A stretch of 64,000 nucleotides of DNA from a virus: IMG/VR virus record IMGVR_UViG_3300036670_000250, positions 1-64,000 of that record. One strand, written 5' to 3'. The notes under the pieces are model-generated. The model saw only the letters and a program-made list of their open reading frames with translations, ran no database searches and had not been told where the DNA came from. Position numbers and translations under genes: made by a program. Of this stretch, positions 1 to 8,060 are shown in pieces; the stretch's first letter is position 1; every line of letters starts with the position of its first letter.

Positions 1-83
1 CTTACTGAACCATTTACTGCATCCCTTACTGAATCCCTTACTGAATCCCTTACTGCATTTCTTACTATTTTACCTAATGTCAT
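1..83 (-). CDS. repeat-array small protein, copy cut by the window edge
   Basis: This is the N-terminal part of a sixth array ORF. It begins MTLGKIVRNAV and continues with RDSV, RDAV and NGSV units to the window edge. It has the same start context and 52-bp upstream element as the complete copies. Function is unknown. Confidence 0.5.
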   Translation of the reverse strand, partial: MTLGKIVRNAVRDSVRDSVRDAVNGSV

Positions 84-108
84 AATTTGTTGTTTATTTG
101 AATTAGTT

Positions 109-438
109 TTATATGTTTACAATTGCCCTTACTAACTTCCTTACTGAATCCCTTACTGAATCCCTTACTGAATGCCATACTGAATTACTTACTGAATTAC
201 TTACTGAATCATTTACTGAATCATTTACTGAATCACTTACTGAATCCCTTACTGAATTCCATACTGTATTCCTTACTGAATCATTTACTGAATCATTTAC
301 TGAATCATGTACTGAATCCAATACTGACTTCCTTACTGAATCCCTTACTGAATCCCTTACTGAATGCCATACTGAATTACTTACTGAATCATTTACTGCA
401 TCATTTACTGCATTTCTTACTATTTTACCTAATGTCAT
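109..438 (-). CDS. xxSV four-residue repeat protein, array copy (109 aa)
   Basis: This is the longest complete array ORF. It has a fixed N-terminus (MTLGKIVRNAV), then about 23 tetrapeptide units of the form (R/N/S/W/H)(D/N/H)SV, and a fixed C-terminus (LVRAIVNI). The C-terminal residues come from reading the duplicated SWIM 3' end in a different frame. There is no Cys pair, signal peptide or catalytic motif. Low complexity leaves several frames open on both strands. The minus frame is preferred because it matches the neighbouring genes, has an ATG in a conserved A-rich context and is open in every copy. Whether it is translated is unproven. Confidence 0.5.
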   Translation of the reverse strand: MTLGKIVRNAVNDAVNDSVSNSVWHSVRDSVRDSVRKSVLDSVHDSVNDSVNDSVRNTVWNSVRDSVSDSVNDSVNDSVSNSVSNSVWHSVRDSVRDSVRKLVRAIVNI

Positions 439-463
439 AATTTGTTGTTTATTTGAATTAGTT

Positions 464-685
464 TTATATGTTTACAATTGCCCTTACTGACTTCCTTACT
501 GAATCCCTTACTGAATCATATACTGAATTCCATACTGCATCCCTTACTGGATCGCATACTGAATTCCATACTGCATCATATATTGAATCCCTTACTGAAT
601 CACTTACTGCACCCCTTACTACACCCCTTACTGAATTATGTACTGCATCATTTACTGCATTTCTTACTATTTTACCTAATGCCAT
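464..685 (-). CDS. xxSV four-residue repeat protein, array copy (73 aa)
   Basis: This is the shortest array ORF. It begins MALGKIVRNAV (Ala instead of Thr at position 2) and ends VRAIVNI. Its units include unusual members such as RGVV, RGAV and CDPV, so this copy has drifted more than the others. It is separated by 25 bp from the next copy's start. Function is unknown. Confidence 0.5.
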   Translation of the reverse strand: MALGKIVRNAVNDAVHNSVRGVVRGAVSDSVRDSIYDAVWNSVCDPVRDAVWNSVYDSVRDSVRKSVRAIVNI

Positions 686-710
686 AATTTGTTGTTTATT
701 TGAATTAGTT

Positions 711-944
711 TTATATGTTTACAATTGCCCTTACTGAATCCCTTACTGAATCCCTTACTGCATCCCTTACTGAATCATTTACTGAATCCCTTACTGCATC
801 ATATACTGAATTCCATACTGCATCCCTTAATGAATACCTTACTGAATCATTTACTGAATTCCTTACTGAATCACTTACTGCACCCCTTACTGAATTATGT
901 ACTGCATCATTTACTGCATTTCTTACTATTTTACCTAATGTCAT
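711..944 (-). CDS. xxSV four-residue repeat protein, array copy (77 aa)
   Basis: The ORF begins MTLGKIVRNAV and ends VRAIVNI, with about 15 tetrapeptide units that include YSLR and WNSV variants. The flanks are the same 52-bp elements as elsewhere in the array. Function is unknown; coding status is inferred from the conserved ends and open frame. Confidence 0.5.
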   Translation of the reverse strand: MTLGKIVRNAVNDAVHNSVRGAVSDSVRNSVNDSVRYSLRDAVWNSVYDAVRDSVNDSVRDAVRDSVRDSVRAIVNI

Positions 945-969
945 AATTTGTTGTTTATTTGAATTAGTT

Positions 970-1263
970 TTATATGTTTACAATTGCCTTTACTGAATGC
1001 CATACTGAATCCCTTACTGAATCATTTACTGAATTCCATACTGCATCATTTACTGAATCATATACTGAATCACGTACTGAATCATTTACTGAATTATGTA
1101 CTGCACCCCTTACTGAATCATTTACTGAATCATATACTGAATCACGTACTGAATCCCTTACTGAATGCCATACTGTATTACTTACTGAATCATTTATTGT
1201 ATTCCTTACTGAATCCCTTAATGAATCATTTACTGCATTTCTTACTATTTTACCTAATGCCAT
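970..1263 (-). CDS. xxSV four-residue repeat protein, array copy (97 aa)
   Basis: The ORF begins MALGKIVRNAV and ends VKAIVNI; the Lys results from a single base change in the 52-bp element at 942-993. A block of units (YDSVNDSVRGAV and a near copy) recurs inside it, pointing to internal duplication of several 12-mers at once. Function is unknown. Confidence 0.5.
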   Translation of the reverse strand: MALGKIVRNAVNDSLRDSVRNTINDSVSNTVWHSVRDSVRDSVYDSVNDSVRGAVHNSVNDSVRDSVYDSVNDAVWNSVNDSVRDSVWHSVKAIVNI

Positions 1264-1288
1264 AATTTGTTGTTTATTTGAACTAGTT

Positions 1289-1546
1289 TTATATGTTTAC
1301 AATTGCCCTTACTGACTTCCTTACTGAATCCCTTACTGAATCCCTTACTGACTTCCTTACTGAATCATTTACTGCATCATATACTGAATTCCTTACTGAA
1401 TCATTTACTGAATCCCTTACTGAATTCCATACTGCATCCCTTACTGAATTACTTACTGAATCATTTACTGAATCATTTACTGAATCACTTACTGAATCAT
1501 ATATTGAATTACTTACTGCATTTCTTACTATTTTACCTAATGTCAT
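1289..1546 (-). CDS. xxSV four-residue repeat protein, first array copy after the SWIM gene (85 aa)
   Basis: The ORF begins MTLGKIVRNAV and ends VRAIVNI. Its ATG overlaps the TGA stop of the SWIM-protein gene (ATGA overlap), a typical translational-coupling arrangement and the best evidence that the minus-strand frame is a gene. This copy and the 52-bp 3' end of the SWIM gene are the likely parent of the other copies. Function is unknown. Confidence 0.55.
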   Translation of the reverse strand: MTLGKIVRNAVSNSIYDSVSDSVNDSVNDSVSNSVRDAVWNSVRDSVNDSVRNSVYDAVNDSVRKSVRDSVRDSVRKSVRAIVNI

Positions 1547-1890
1547 AATTTGTTGTTTATTTGAATTAGTTTTATATGTTTACAATTGCCCTTACGAAAT
1601 GTTGCTGCAGGACAATTGCAGCTCCAAGATCCATGTTGAAACTTAACATAATATTCAGTTTTACCATTAGATGACAGTACCTTGATTAATTGATCCTTTT
1701 TAGGAACATCTTGTCTAACAGATACTTCTTTTTTAGTGTAAGATAATACCTCATCTGAAAAAGAAACGTTTGCCCTAGTAGTATTAGGTTCAACTTTAAT
1801 CCAACCTGGTGATATGTAAGTACCATTTATTGTTTTAAATATTCCAAAATCTTTAAAGCACGGATGCTTAGGTATTTTATATGTTGTCAT
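1543..1890 (-). CDS. small SWIM-type zinc-finger protein
   Basis: This 115-aa protein ends with a SWIM zinc-finger signature, CxCx(n)CxH: the C-terminal part reads SWSCNCPAATFRKGNCKH followed by a short basic tail. SWIM domains bind DNA or proteins; they are known in recombination mediators and transposase-related proteins, but nothing here identifies a partner. Two paired Cys, a Cys and a His supply the metal ligands. The last 52 bp, covering the second half of the finger (GNCKH) and the tail, is the element copied throughout the downstream array. The stop codon overlaps the start of the first array ORF. Confidence 0.75.
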   Translation of the reverse strand: MTTYKIPKHPCFKDFGIFKTINGTYISPGWIKVEPNTTRANVSFSDEVLSYTKKEVSVRQDVPKKDQLIKVLSSNGKTEYYVKFQHGSWSCNCPAATFRKGNCKHIKLIQINNKL

Positions 1891-1949
1891 ATGTATGATT
1901 TAATTTATAATAAAACTATTCATTTTAATGATTTTAAAATTACCAGCAA

Positions 1950-2234
1950 TTAAGTTAGAAGCAATATATTTTTATCTGTAAAGCTTTTAATTTTTGCGCA
2001 TTTTTCGTATTCTTCTAAATTTATAAATATAGTGAGCATGTCATTAAGTGAATTAATTACAGGTTTAATATTTATATTGTTATTAATCATTAATTTAATA
2101 TCAATATTTTTTTCAATGATACTAGTATAGTTTTCATAAGCAATAATTTTTTTTAATTCTTCTATTTTATTTTGCAGTTCAATATCTTCTGAAAAATCAA
2201 TCGAATCATTAAATTCATTTTCAAACTCTTCCAT
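1950..2234 (-). CDS. hypothetical acidic helical protein with UVR-like C-terminus
   Basis: This is a 94-aa protein if started at the ATG at 2234 (MEEFENEF); an upstream in-frame ATG at 2273 would add 13 residues of Tyr/Ile/Asn-rich sequence and is less likely. It is helical and highly charged. The C-terminal segment NLEEYEKCAKIKSF loosely resembles the UVR motif of UvrB/UvrC-type proteins, which mediates protein-protein contacts. It lies between the SWIM gene and the exonuclease gene. I do not recognise a family with confidence. Confidence 0.6.
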   Translation of the reverse strand: MEEFENEFNDSIDFSEDIELQNKIEELKKIIAYENYTSIIEKNIDIKLMINNNINIKPVINSLNDMLTIFINLEEYEKCAKIKSFTDKNILLLT

Positions 2235-2290
2235 CGTTTTGTTGTTTATATTGTGTATGTAAATATAATACAATATTTTAAAACAACAGA

Positions 2291-2327
2291 GCTCTATTTA
2301 AAAAGTTATTAACAATTTAAATAGAGC
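2291..2327. terminator. 12-bp stem hairpin downstream of the exonuclease gene
   Basis: GCTCTATTTAAA (2291-2302) pairs with TTTAAATAGAGC (2316-2327) around a 13-nt loop. On the minus strand it is followed by a mixed T-rich run (TCTGTTGTTTT). It sits just after the exonuclease stop and could be a weak terminator or an mRNA 3'-end stabiliser. Confidence 0.45.
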
Positions 2328-2355
2328 GCTAATATATTACTGGATTTAAATCCTA

Positions 2356-3123
2356 TTAATAAGATTTAAGTTTTTCTATAATAATTTTAGTTTCTTTTGA
2401 AAATTCACCTTTATTAATAATCCAATCAATATAATTAGAATCTTTTTTAAGAACATCTTTAAAAGGAACTCCTGAATATTTACCAAAATTAAAAACTATT
2501 TTTCTAATACCATCAATTTCAGTAAATCTAAGTTTTCCGCTTAAATCAACAACGTCTTTCCTAAATACATTTACTTCATTGTCAATATCAACAGCAGTAT
2601 CAGCTAACTTATATAAATGACGCTGAGCTTGAAATATTTCCATAGTTGCACGAATATCTATCTCAGCTCTATGCGCTCCCTCTAATGTCTTACCAGTATA
2701 CTTTGTATATGCTGTAGACAAATCTCTACTTTCATATTTAGAATATATAGCAAAAGGATCTAATACAGAAAATTTACGATGATTAAAAACTAACCCAGCT
2801 CTCATACACTCTTCAGCTAACATTGGAATATCAAATCTTAAAGCGTTGTACCCACCTAATGATGATTCATGAATAAATGTTATAATATTAGACGCGATAT
2901 CTTTAAAGTAAGGTTGATCTTTAACATCATTATATGTAATACCATGTTTTTCAATAGCATCTAAACTCCACTCAGTGTCTAATCCCGGATTAATTAGTGA
3001 ATAAAACGAATCAATCTCGTTACCATCAAAATCAGTTTTGATCATACAAATCTCGATGATCCTATCTGTTGTTGTGTTAACCCCTGTTGTCTCTAAATCA
3101 AACCAAACAATACTCTTTTCCAT
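2356..3123 (-). CDS. DnaQ-like 3'-5' exonuclease (DEDDh) with ExoX-type C-terminal domain
   Basis: This 255-aa protein has the DEDDh exonuclease signature: Exo I at residues 9-14 (DLETTG), an Exo II region with FDIPMLAEEC, and Exo III with HRAEIDIRAT. It would remove nucleotides from 3' ends, comparable in role to T4 DexA or host exonuclease X. The C-terminal 50 residues (FNFGKYSGVPFKDV and a YIDWI segment) match the small domain found at the C-terminus of ExoX/DnaQ proteins in Bacteroidetes. It lies between the tape-measure gene and small ORFs, so it probably does not belong to the tail operon. A TATATAAAA element about 40 bp upstream may be its promoter. Confidence 0.85.
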   Translation of the reverse strand: MEKSIVWFDLETTGVNTTTDRIIEICMIKTDFDGNEIDSFYSLINPGLDTEWSLDAIEKHGITYNDVKDQPYFKDIASNIITFIHESSLGGYNALRFDIPMLAEECMRAGLVFNHRKFSVLDPFAIYSKYESRDLSTAYTKYTGKTLEGAHRAEIDIRATMEIFQAQRHLYKLADTAVDIDNEVNVFRKDVVDLSGKLRFTEIDGIRKIVFNFGKYSGVPFKDVLKKDSNYIDWIINKGEFSKETKIIIEKLKSY

Positions 3124-3210
3124 AATAACTATACTTTTTCTAGATCTATTAGTTAATTTTATATAGCATAAAATTAACTTAGTTTTAAGTTATTAAAAAA
3201 TATTTAGTTA

Positions 3211-6200
3211 TTAGTCGTCTAGTACCGTTATTTTAATTGATTGAATTTGTGCAGGTAACTGTGTTAATGCAATTTGTACTGCATTCAGCGTAGTACTTAA
3301 TTGAGTTAATACTGGAGTCAATCCTGTATTACTTTGGGCGTTAGTATTTATTGGCATAGGATTTCCGCCCGGCTGCACTGATGGTCCTGCTGTGATTGGT
3401 GCAGACCCTCCTGCTAAAGAATCTCTAATTTCTTTAACTGCAGTTAATAATGAATTAAATGCTTGTTTATTATCTGTTAGTTCACCGGCACCTTTAAAGA
3501 GATTTGCAAAAGATTCTGCTTTAGATTTATCAATAGAATTAACTGCCTTTGCAATGCGGTCCATACCCTTGGCAGCTTTATCTAAATAACCCTTTTTAGC
3601 ATTATTAGAAATTTCGGTTATAAAACCTTGCATATGATTAACATTATTCTTAAACTTAGGATCCTTGTAATAATATGTAAAAGTATTTCCTACTGATGTA
3701 AATATTTCTTTAATACTAGTTGCAACTGCTTTAGGATCTTTAAGATCCGCAAATGCTTGTAATCCTTCTGCAATATTAAGTAATTCTGTTCCTGCACCTT
3801 TAACATTGGCAATACCTTTACTAACTGTACTTTCATCCCATTTGAGCATACCACCCCATGCATCATCCTTTACTTCTTTACCACCTATTATTGCAAATGC
3901 ATCACCAACTAAGGTTAGTGAGGTTTTAATACCTTGTCCTATTATATTAAAATCTACTTTATCAACAATCATTGACTGAAATTTAGAAAGAGCTTCTGCT
4001 ATATTGATTAGTTCTTTACCAGCTCCACTTACTGCATTAACACCTTTCTTAACTTCATTTTCATTCCATTGAAGCATTCCAAAAAACGCACTATCGGTTG
4101 ATTCCTTTCCACCTATTGTTGCAAACGCGCTACCAACAAAACCAAGTGACATTGAAATTGCATTACCTAAATTTGTCCAATTAATTTTTTTATCTATAAG
4201 AGTCTGAAATCCAGCAAGGCCATTAACGATGTTAGTTAATTCTTTGCCTGCTCCGCTTACTGCAGAAATACCCTCAGCTACTTTATTTTTTTTAATGTTA
4301 AATAAAGTGTTAAAAAATCCGCCTGCTTGTACATTACCAGTATCAGCAACAGCAGCAAACGCTTGATTTATAAAACCTACAGTATTAACAACAGCATAAC
4401 CTAGCGTGTCTTTTTCATAATTGCCAGCAGAATCAGGACTACCAAATTTAATATTACTATCGACAAGAGACTTAAATGATTTAAGACCTTCTGCAATTTT
4501 ACTTAATGCTCGTCCTGCACTCATAACTGACATAATACCCTCTTCAACCGCAGTTCTTTTAAAGCTAAATATTTGACCAAAGAATGATGAGCTTGGTACT
4601 TGTTCGCTACCACCAGCTGCTGCAAATGCGGTAGTAATTCCAGTTAATGCTGTTGTTAATTCTAATGATAGCGTGTTATTCCAGCCAATTTTTTTAAATG
4701 CAGTTAAACCGTATGCTAATAATTTAAGGGCAACACCAGCAGCAGCAAATGATCCGGCAGCGGCAATCATTGCAACAGAATCAACAGTACCTGTAATAGC
4801 TCCACCTAATTTAGAAAAGAATCCTTTTTCTGCATTGTCACCTCCTAAAAAAGCAGATTTAACACCGCTTAGCATTGTTACCAATTTAATAGAATCTTTT
4901 TCCGTAAAATCAACTTTTTTAATAGCTTTAAGACCAATTGATAGTAAAGCCAATCCTATACCAACAGCTGCGTATGCCGCCGCACCTGGCATTATTAAAA
5001 TAGCAGCCAAACCAGCGGCGGCAAACTCTAAACCTAACGCTAATAACAATCCAGCCTGTTGCGCAACGTCTTCTGCAGTAGTTCCTTTTACTATTGCAGC
5101 AAATGGCAGATAGCCTAAACCAAATATTAACAAACCTATACCCATTAATGCGATTGCGATTGTGCCTTTAACTACACTAGCTAAACCCATTCCAATAAGA
5201 CCAATTGCTAAACCTAAACCTAATAAAATGCTTGATTGTATTCCAATTTGTTCTAACGTTACATTTTTTGTTACTAATGAAAATATAAAATAACCTATTG
5301 AAAATGCAATTAATGATATACCCATTAAAAATAATGCAGACGCACCTTTTCTGATAGGTGCGCTAACTATTCCCAATATTGCAAAAGCTCCTCCTAAAAG
5401 TATAAGAGTTCCTACCATTGCTAACAAAATAATAGGATTTGATAAAACAAACATAGATGCAAGAGCAAATGTAACTAAACCTATAGAAAAAGAAATTAGA
5501 GACCTTCCCATTACTCTTAATGATTTTGCACCTGGTCTAATAAGTTTATCAGCACTTCCTAATATTGCAAAAGCACCACCAATTAAAAGCATTGATAAAA
5601 CAATAACAGGTGTAAATAAAACTCCAATTGCCGCCCCAATTGCTGCTAATACTAAACCTTTTGTGAACTGTAGAAGAGAACGACCCATAAGATCTAATAT
5701 TTCTGCGCCTCGCTCAACATTCTGTTCCGCATCACCTAGCCTTTCAAATGTAGGTAAAATCATATTTAGACCAAGCATTAATAGTTTAGCCCCGATTATA
5801 CCAGGTATTAACAAAATAGAAGCTAAAGCTAAACCACGAGCAAATCTACCAATCGAATTTGCAATCAATTGAAATGATTCAGCACCTTCCTTAACTTTAT
5901 TTTCATCTATTTCATTAAAAGTGTCCATAAGTTGCCTTATAGTTTCGGTAAATTTAGTTATGGCACTTTTAGGAATTAACATAAACGTTAATAACCCAAA
6001 TGAAAGAGAAGCAGCACCACCACCTAACAATTTTATTGCTTCAGCACCTTGTTTAAGTTTGTCTGTATTTCCACCATCGCTGCCACCCATTATACTGTTA
6101 CCAGTGTTACCTGCTATCGTTCTTAATAACGTAGTTTGTATTTGCAGTTCTTTAAAAAGTTCTTGATTTAATGATGCACCAGCACCACCAATTACAGCAG

Positions 6201-6294
6201 AAATAACATCATCAAGTTTTTTTGTATTATTTTCAGTAGCTGCTGCAATTTTTGCAAGAGGGTCCATTAAATCTTTGAGTGTTATAACTGCCAT
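3211..6294 (-). CDS. tail tape measure-like protein (1027 aa)
   Basis: This is a long, repetitive, Ala/Gly-rich protein. Residues of roughly 75-480 are dominated by about a dozen alternating hydrophobic segments of the GLALASILLIPG type separated by short charged linkers. The C-terminal half contains four to five internal repeats with the signature EKGxxxVxGAGKEL(T/I)NIAxGLxxF. Length, hydrophobicity and position directly after the gp26-like chaperone and a small ORF fit a contractile-tail tape measure protein, which sets tail length and passes into the cell envelope. T4 gp29 is about 590 aa, so this protein is much longer. There is no lytic domain visible. The function call is from context and composition. 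Confidence 0.7.
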   Translation of the reverse strand: MAVITLKDLMDPLAKIAAATENNTKKLDDVISAVIGGAGASLNQELFKELQIQTTLLRTIAGNTGNSIMGGSDGGNTDKLKQGAEAIKLLGGGAASLSFGLLTFMLIPKSAITKFTETIRQLMDTFNEIDENKVKEGAESFQLIANSIGRFARGLALASILLIPGIIGAKLLMLGLNMILPTFERLGDAEQNVERGAEILDLMGRSLLQFTKGLVLAAIGAAIGVLFTPVIVLSMLLIGGAFAILGSADKLIRPGAKSLRVMGRSLISFSIGLVTFALASMFVLSNPIILLAMVGTLILLGGAFAILGIVSAPIRKGASALFLMGISLIAFSIGYFIFSLVTKNVTLEQIGIQSSILLGLGLAIGLIGMGLASVVKGTIAIALMGIGLLIFGLGYLPFAAIVKGTTAEDVAQQAGLLLALGLEFAAAGLAAILIMPGAAAYAAVGIGLALLSIGLKAIKKVDFTEKDSIKLVTMLSGVKSAFLGGDNAEKGFFSKLGGAITGTVDSVAMIAAAGSFAAAGVALKLLAYGLTAFKKIGWNNTLSLELTTALTGITTAFAAAGGSEQVPSSSFFGQIFSFKRTAVEEGIMSVMSAGRALSKIAEGLKSFKSLVDSNIKFGSPDSAGNYEKDTLGYAVVNTVGFINQAFAAVADTGNVQAGGFFNTLFNIKKNKVAEGISAVSGAGKELTNIVNGLAGFQTLIDKKINWTNLGNAISMSLGFVGSAFATIGGKESTDSAFFGMLQWNENEVKKGVNAVSGAGKELINIAEALSKFQSMIVDKVDFNIIGQGIKTSLTLVGDAFAIIGGKEVKDDAWGGMLKWDESTVSKGIANVKGAGTELLNIAEGLQAFADLKDPKAVATSIKEIFTSVGNTFTYYYKDPKFKNNVNHMQGFITEISNNAKKGYLDKAAKGMDRIAKAVNSIDKSKAESFANLFKGAGELTDNKQAFNSLLTAVKEIRDSLAGGSAPITAGPSVQPGGNPMPINTNAQSNTGLTPVLTQLSTTLNAVQIALTQLPAQIQSIKITVLDD

Positions 6295-6313
6295 AGTTTT
6301 ATATATCTATAAA

Positions 6314-6535
6314 TTAAAATTTAGGCATATTAAATTTAGGCATAGAAGGTGCTTTATAAGATGACATATTCTTTTGTATGTTGTTTACATTGTATTTGTC
6401 CTCAATGTCTGTGTTTTGCTTTGAATCTTTATCATTACGTTCTTTGACAATATCATTATAGATTTCAAGAGTATACTCATACTCATAATAAGGAAGCATG
6501 TCCAACTCTGATGGTTGAACATGCAATTTTTCCAT
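6314..6535 (-). CDS. small tail-assembly protein between gp26-like gene and tape measure
   Basis: This 73-aa protein starts at the ATG at 6535 (MEKLHVQPSELDM). Upstream sequence in the same frame overlaps the end of the gp26-like gene but has only a TTG start. It contains a PYYEYEYTLEIYNDI stretch resembling the small second tail-assembly chaperone encoded before tape measure genes in many contractile phages, and ends in a Pro/Phe/Met-rich tail. In some phages this position is expressed by frameshift from the upstream gene; here a good ATG 14 bases after the stop makes separate initiation simpler. Confidence 0.55.
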   Translation of the reverse strand: MEKLHVQPSELDMLPYYEYEYTLEIYNDIVKERNDKDSKQNTDIEDKYNVNNIQKNMSSYKAPSMPKFNMPKF

Positions 6536-6551
6536 TAATAGTACTCTAATC

Positions 6552-7541
6552 TTATAATAACTCAGAAGAGATATCTTGAACAATGAACAGAGACTTGATT
6601 CCTCCGGGAAAGGAAAGCGGGACTGCTACCTCCCCGCCACATGATTGACACGGATATACAAACTCCGGTTTAATACCAATCTTCATTTTTTCAATTAGTC
6701 TATAAATTAAAGAATACTTTCCGGTATCCCAGCCCTGAAATGCAGTCATTGCAGAAAATATTTCTTTATCATTAAAACCTCGCCATTCTCTTTGAATATA
6801 TGGTAATATTGCTAATGAAGATTTATCCCATGATTTATTGTCTTCTTCGCGTTTTCTTACATAATCAGTAATAGCTCGCATTACGCCAATAGTAGGAGGT
6901 GCTAATATAAGTTCCCCGTAATTTTTTGTGGTGATGCTATAGCATCGATTAGAATGATCATAATATTTATCAACTAATTCTTCAACATTATTGAATTGTA
7001 AAGTTTCAGTTCTCAACTCAACACTTTCTTGTGATTTACATGACGGTGTTGAACATTTATTTTTACCAACTGGCATCATTATTTTAGCTTCCCCGTTTTT
7101 AAAAGTAAGTTCTCGAATTGCTAGAATAATATAAATACGATCTTCTTCAAGTATATCTCTATATGAACCCTTTTGAGAACCGTACATAATTTTAATACAT
7201 GAAACTAAAATTGAATTTAGCTTATCGTCAACGTCTTTAAGATTTTCTTCATCAACTGTTGAAAAATCTCTAATTTCGTTTACACGGCTCGCTCTTATAT
7301 GAATTTGAAAATCTTCTCTATAAAATCGACCGCCTGATGGTAGGAGATTTAAGTTTAACGGAATATGACCAGCCAGGTCTTGTATTCTTCTAATTTCAGG
7401 ATCGTCTGGTGATGTTATGCCACTTGACCTAGTCATATCAACTTTACCTAAATCTTTTATTGTGTTAACTGTTTCAGTATAATCTGTAACAGTTTCAGAT
7501 TCTTCAAATTCTTTTTTAATGTCGTCTTCGTAATTACTCAT
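6552..7541 (-). CDS. 26: T4 gp26-like baseplate hub assembly protein/chaperone
   Basis: This 329-aa protein resembles the T4_baseplate family (gp26-like hub assembly factor). A central region LPSGGRFYREDFQIHIRAS is followed by a metal-ribbon-like arrangement: CSTPSC around residue 165 and CQSC near the C-terminus, with VPLSFPGG. In this family the paired Cys form a small zinc ribbon. It lies directly upstream of the small ORF and the tape measure gene, the standard tail-chaperone position. It would act in baseplate hub assembly rather than remain in the virion. The assignment rests on motif layout and synteny. Confidence 0.6.
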   Translation of the reverse strand: MSNYEDDIKKEFEESETVTDYTETVNTIKDLGKVDMTRSSGITSPDDPEIRRIQDLAGHIPLNLNLLPSGGRFYREDFQIHIRASRVNEIRDFSTVDEENLKDVDDKLNSILVSCIKIMYGSQKGSYRDILEEDRIYIILAIRELTFKNGEAKIMMPVGKNKCSTPSCKSQESVELRTETLQFNNVEELVDKYYDHSNRCYSITTKNYGELILAPPTIGVMRAITDYVRKREEDNKSWDKSSLAILPYIQREWRGFNDKEIFSAMTAFQGWDTGKYSLIYRLIEKMKIGIKPEFVYPCQSCGGEVAVPLSFPGGIKSLFIVQDISSELL

Positions 7542-7542
7542 A

Positions 7543-8013
7543 TTATCTTTTTTTTGTTAATTGTTTTTCTGGTGAAATTTCATGAACTATATGTTCAACT
7601 ATAATACTTCTGATATATTTTGATATTGACATTGGTTTTACTTGAAGTTCCATAGACTTCTGTATTATAATAGAATTAAGATTATCTTCATCTTCTTGTG
7701 TCAGTAAAACTTGTAATTTTTTAGTTAATTTTTTTTTTTGCGGAATCATTTCTAATACACTTTCATTATATCCATAATTAGGATTGTCTGCTTTGTTTAT
7801 CTTAATCCAATACTCAAATCTTTCCATTATTATACTTAATGATTCGTCAGATTGAAAATGCTCAAGTATTTCACGATTAAACGAAATAGCACCAAAGTCT
7901 TTTATTGCGCGTTTAATATATTTACCTGAACCTAAGTTATTTGGGTTGTTATTAATTGCATGACCTACATAAACTTTGTTGTTTATAGTATTTGTTATTT
8001 TAAAAATAATCAT
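7543..8013 (-). CDS. GIY-YIG-type endonuclease with C-terminal ribbon-helix-helix-like tail
   Basis: Residues 1-85 follow the GIY-YIG plan: IIFKITNTINNKVYVGH (the usual GIY is degraded to FKI, YIG kept as YVG), then a KDFGAISFNREIL segment, a Glu-containing helix (RFEYWIKI) and the closing NPNYGYN motif. Residues 100-150 look like a ribbon-helix-helix DNA-binding segment (KLQVLLTQEDEDNL ... SISKYIRSIIVEHI). The overall layout is that of a free-standing homing endonuclease inserted between the tail tube and gp26-like genes. The divergent first motif leaves activity uncertain. Confidence 0.7.
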   Translation of the reverse strand: MIIFKITNTINNKVYVGHAINNNPNNLGSGKYIKRAIKDFGAISFNREILEHFQSDESLSIIMERFEYWIKINKADNPNYGYNESVLEMIPQKKKLTKKLQVLLTQEDEDNLNSIIIQKSMELQVKPMSISKYIRSIIVEHIVHEISPEKQLTKKR

Positions 8014-8060
8014 ATGTTTATATTATGTATTCTATATTATATATTAAAGCAGCGCAAAAA

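Larger units (their letters stand above)
1..1595. repeat. minisatellite-like array of 12-bp units with 52-bp conserved spacers
   Basis: The region is made of 12-bp units (minus-strand consensus GTAAGGGATTCA with variants) in blocks of about 14-23 units. Blocks are separated by a 52-bp element at 81-132, 436-487, 683-734, 942-993, 1261-1312 and 1544-1595, identical except for single changes in the 942 and 1261 copies. The 1544-1595 copy is the real 3' end of the SWIM-protein gene, so the other copies look like duplications of it. On the minus strand each block is one ORF (four-residue motif xxSV) that starts inside one 52-bp element and ends inside the next. The array continues past the left edge. 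Variation is concentrated in codons 1 and 2 of each unit; the Val codon is almost always GTA. Confidence 0.95.

Noticed and set aside
1-1546. CRISPR array appearance (52-bp near-identical repeats with variable inserts)
   Set aside because: The inserts are themselves built from 12-bp tandem units and differ in length from about 200 to 300 bp; no cas genes are present, and the repeat is the end of a protein gene.
113-1646. Plus-strand ORFs through the array (LTESLTES- and LLNPLLNP-type)
   Set aside because: They are open only because the 12-bp unit lacks stops in those frames; they run through the gene starts of the minus-strand set and oppose neighbouring transcription.
3151-3179. Terminator after the tape measure gene
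   Set aside because: A 12-bp AT-only stem exists but has no T-tract in the right place and overlaps a promoter-like TATATAAAA for the exonuclease gene.
6535-6583. Programmed frameshift from the gp26-like gene into the small tail ORF
   Set aside because: The overlap has only a TTG start and no clear slippery heptamer; an ATG with normal spacing follows the upstream stop.
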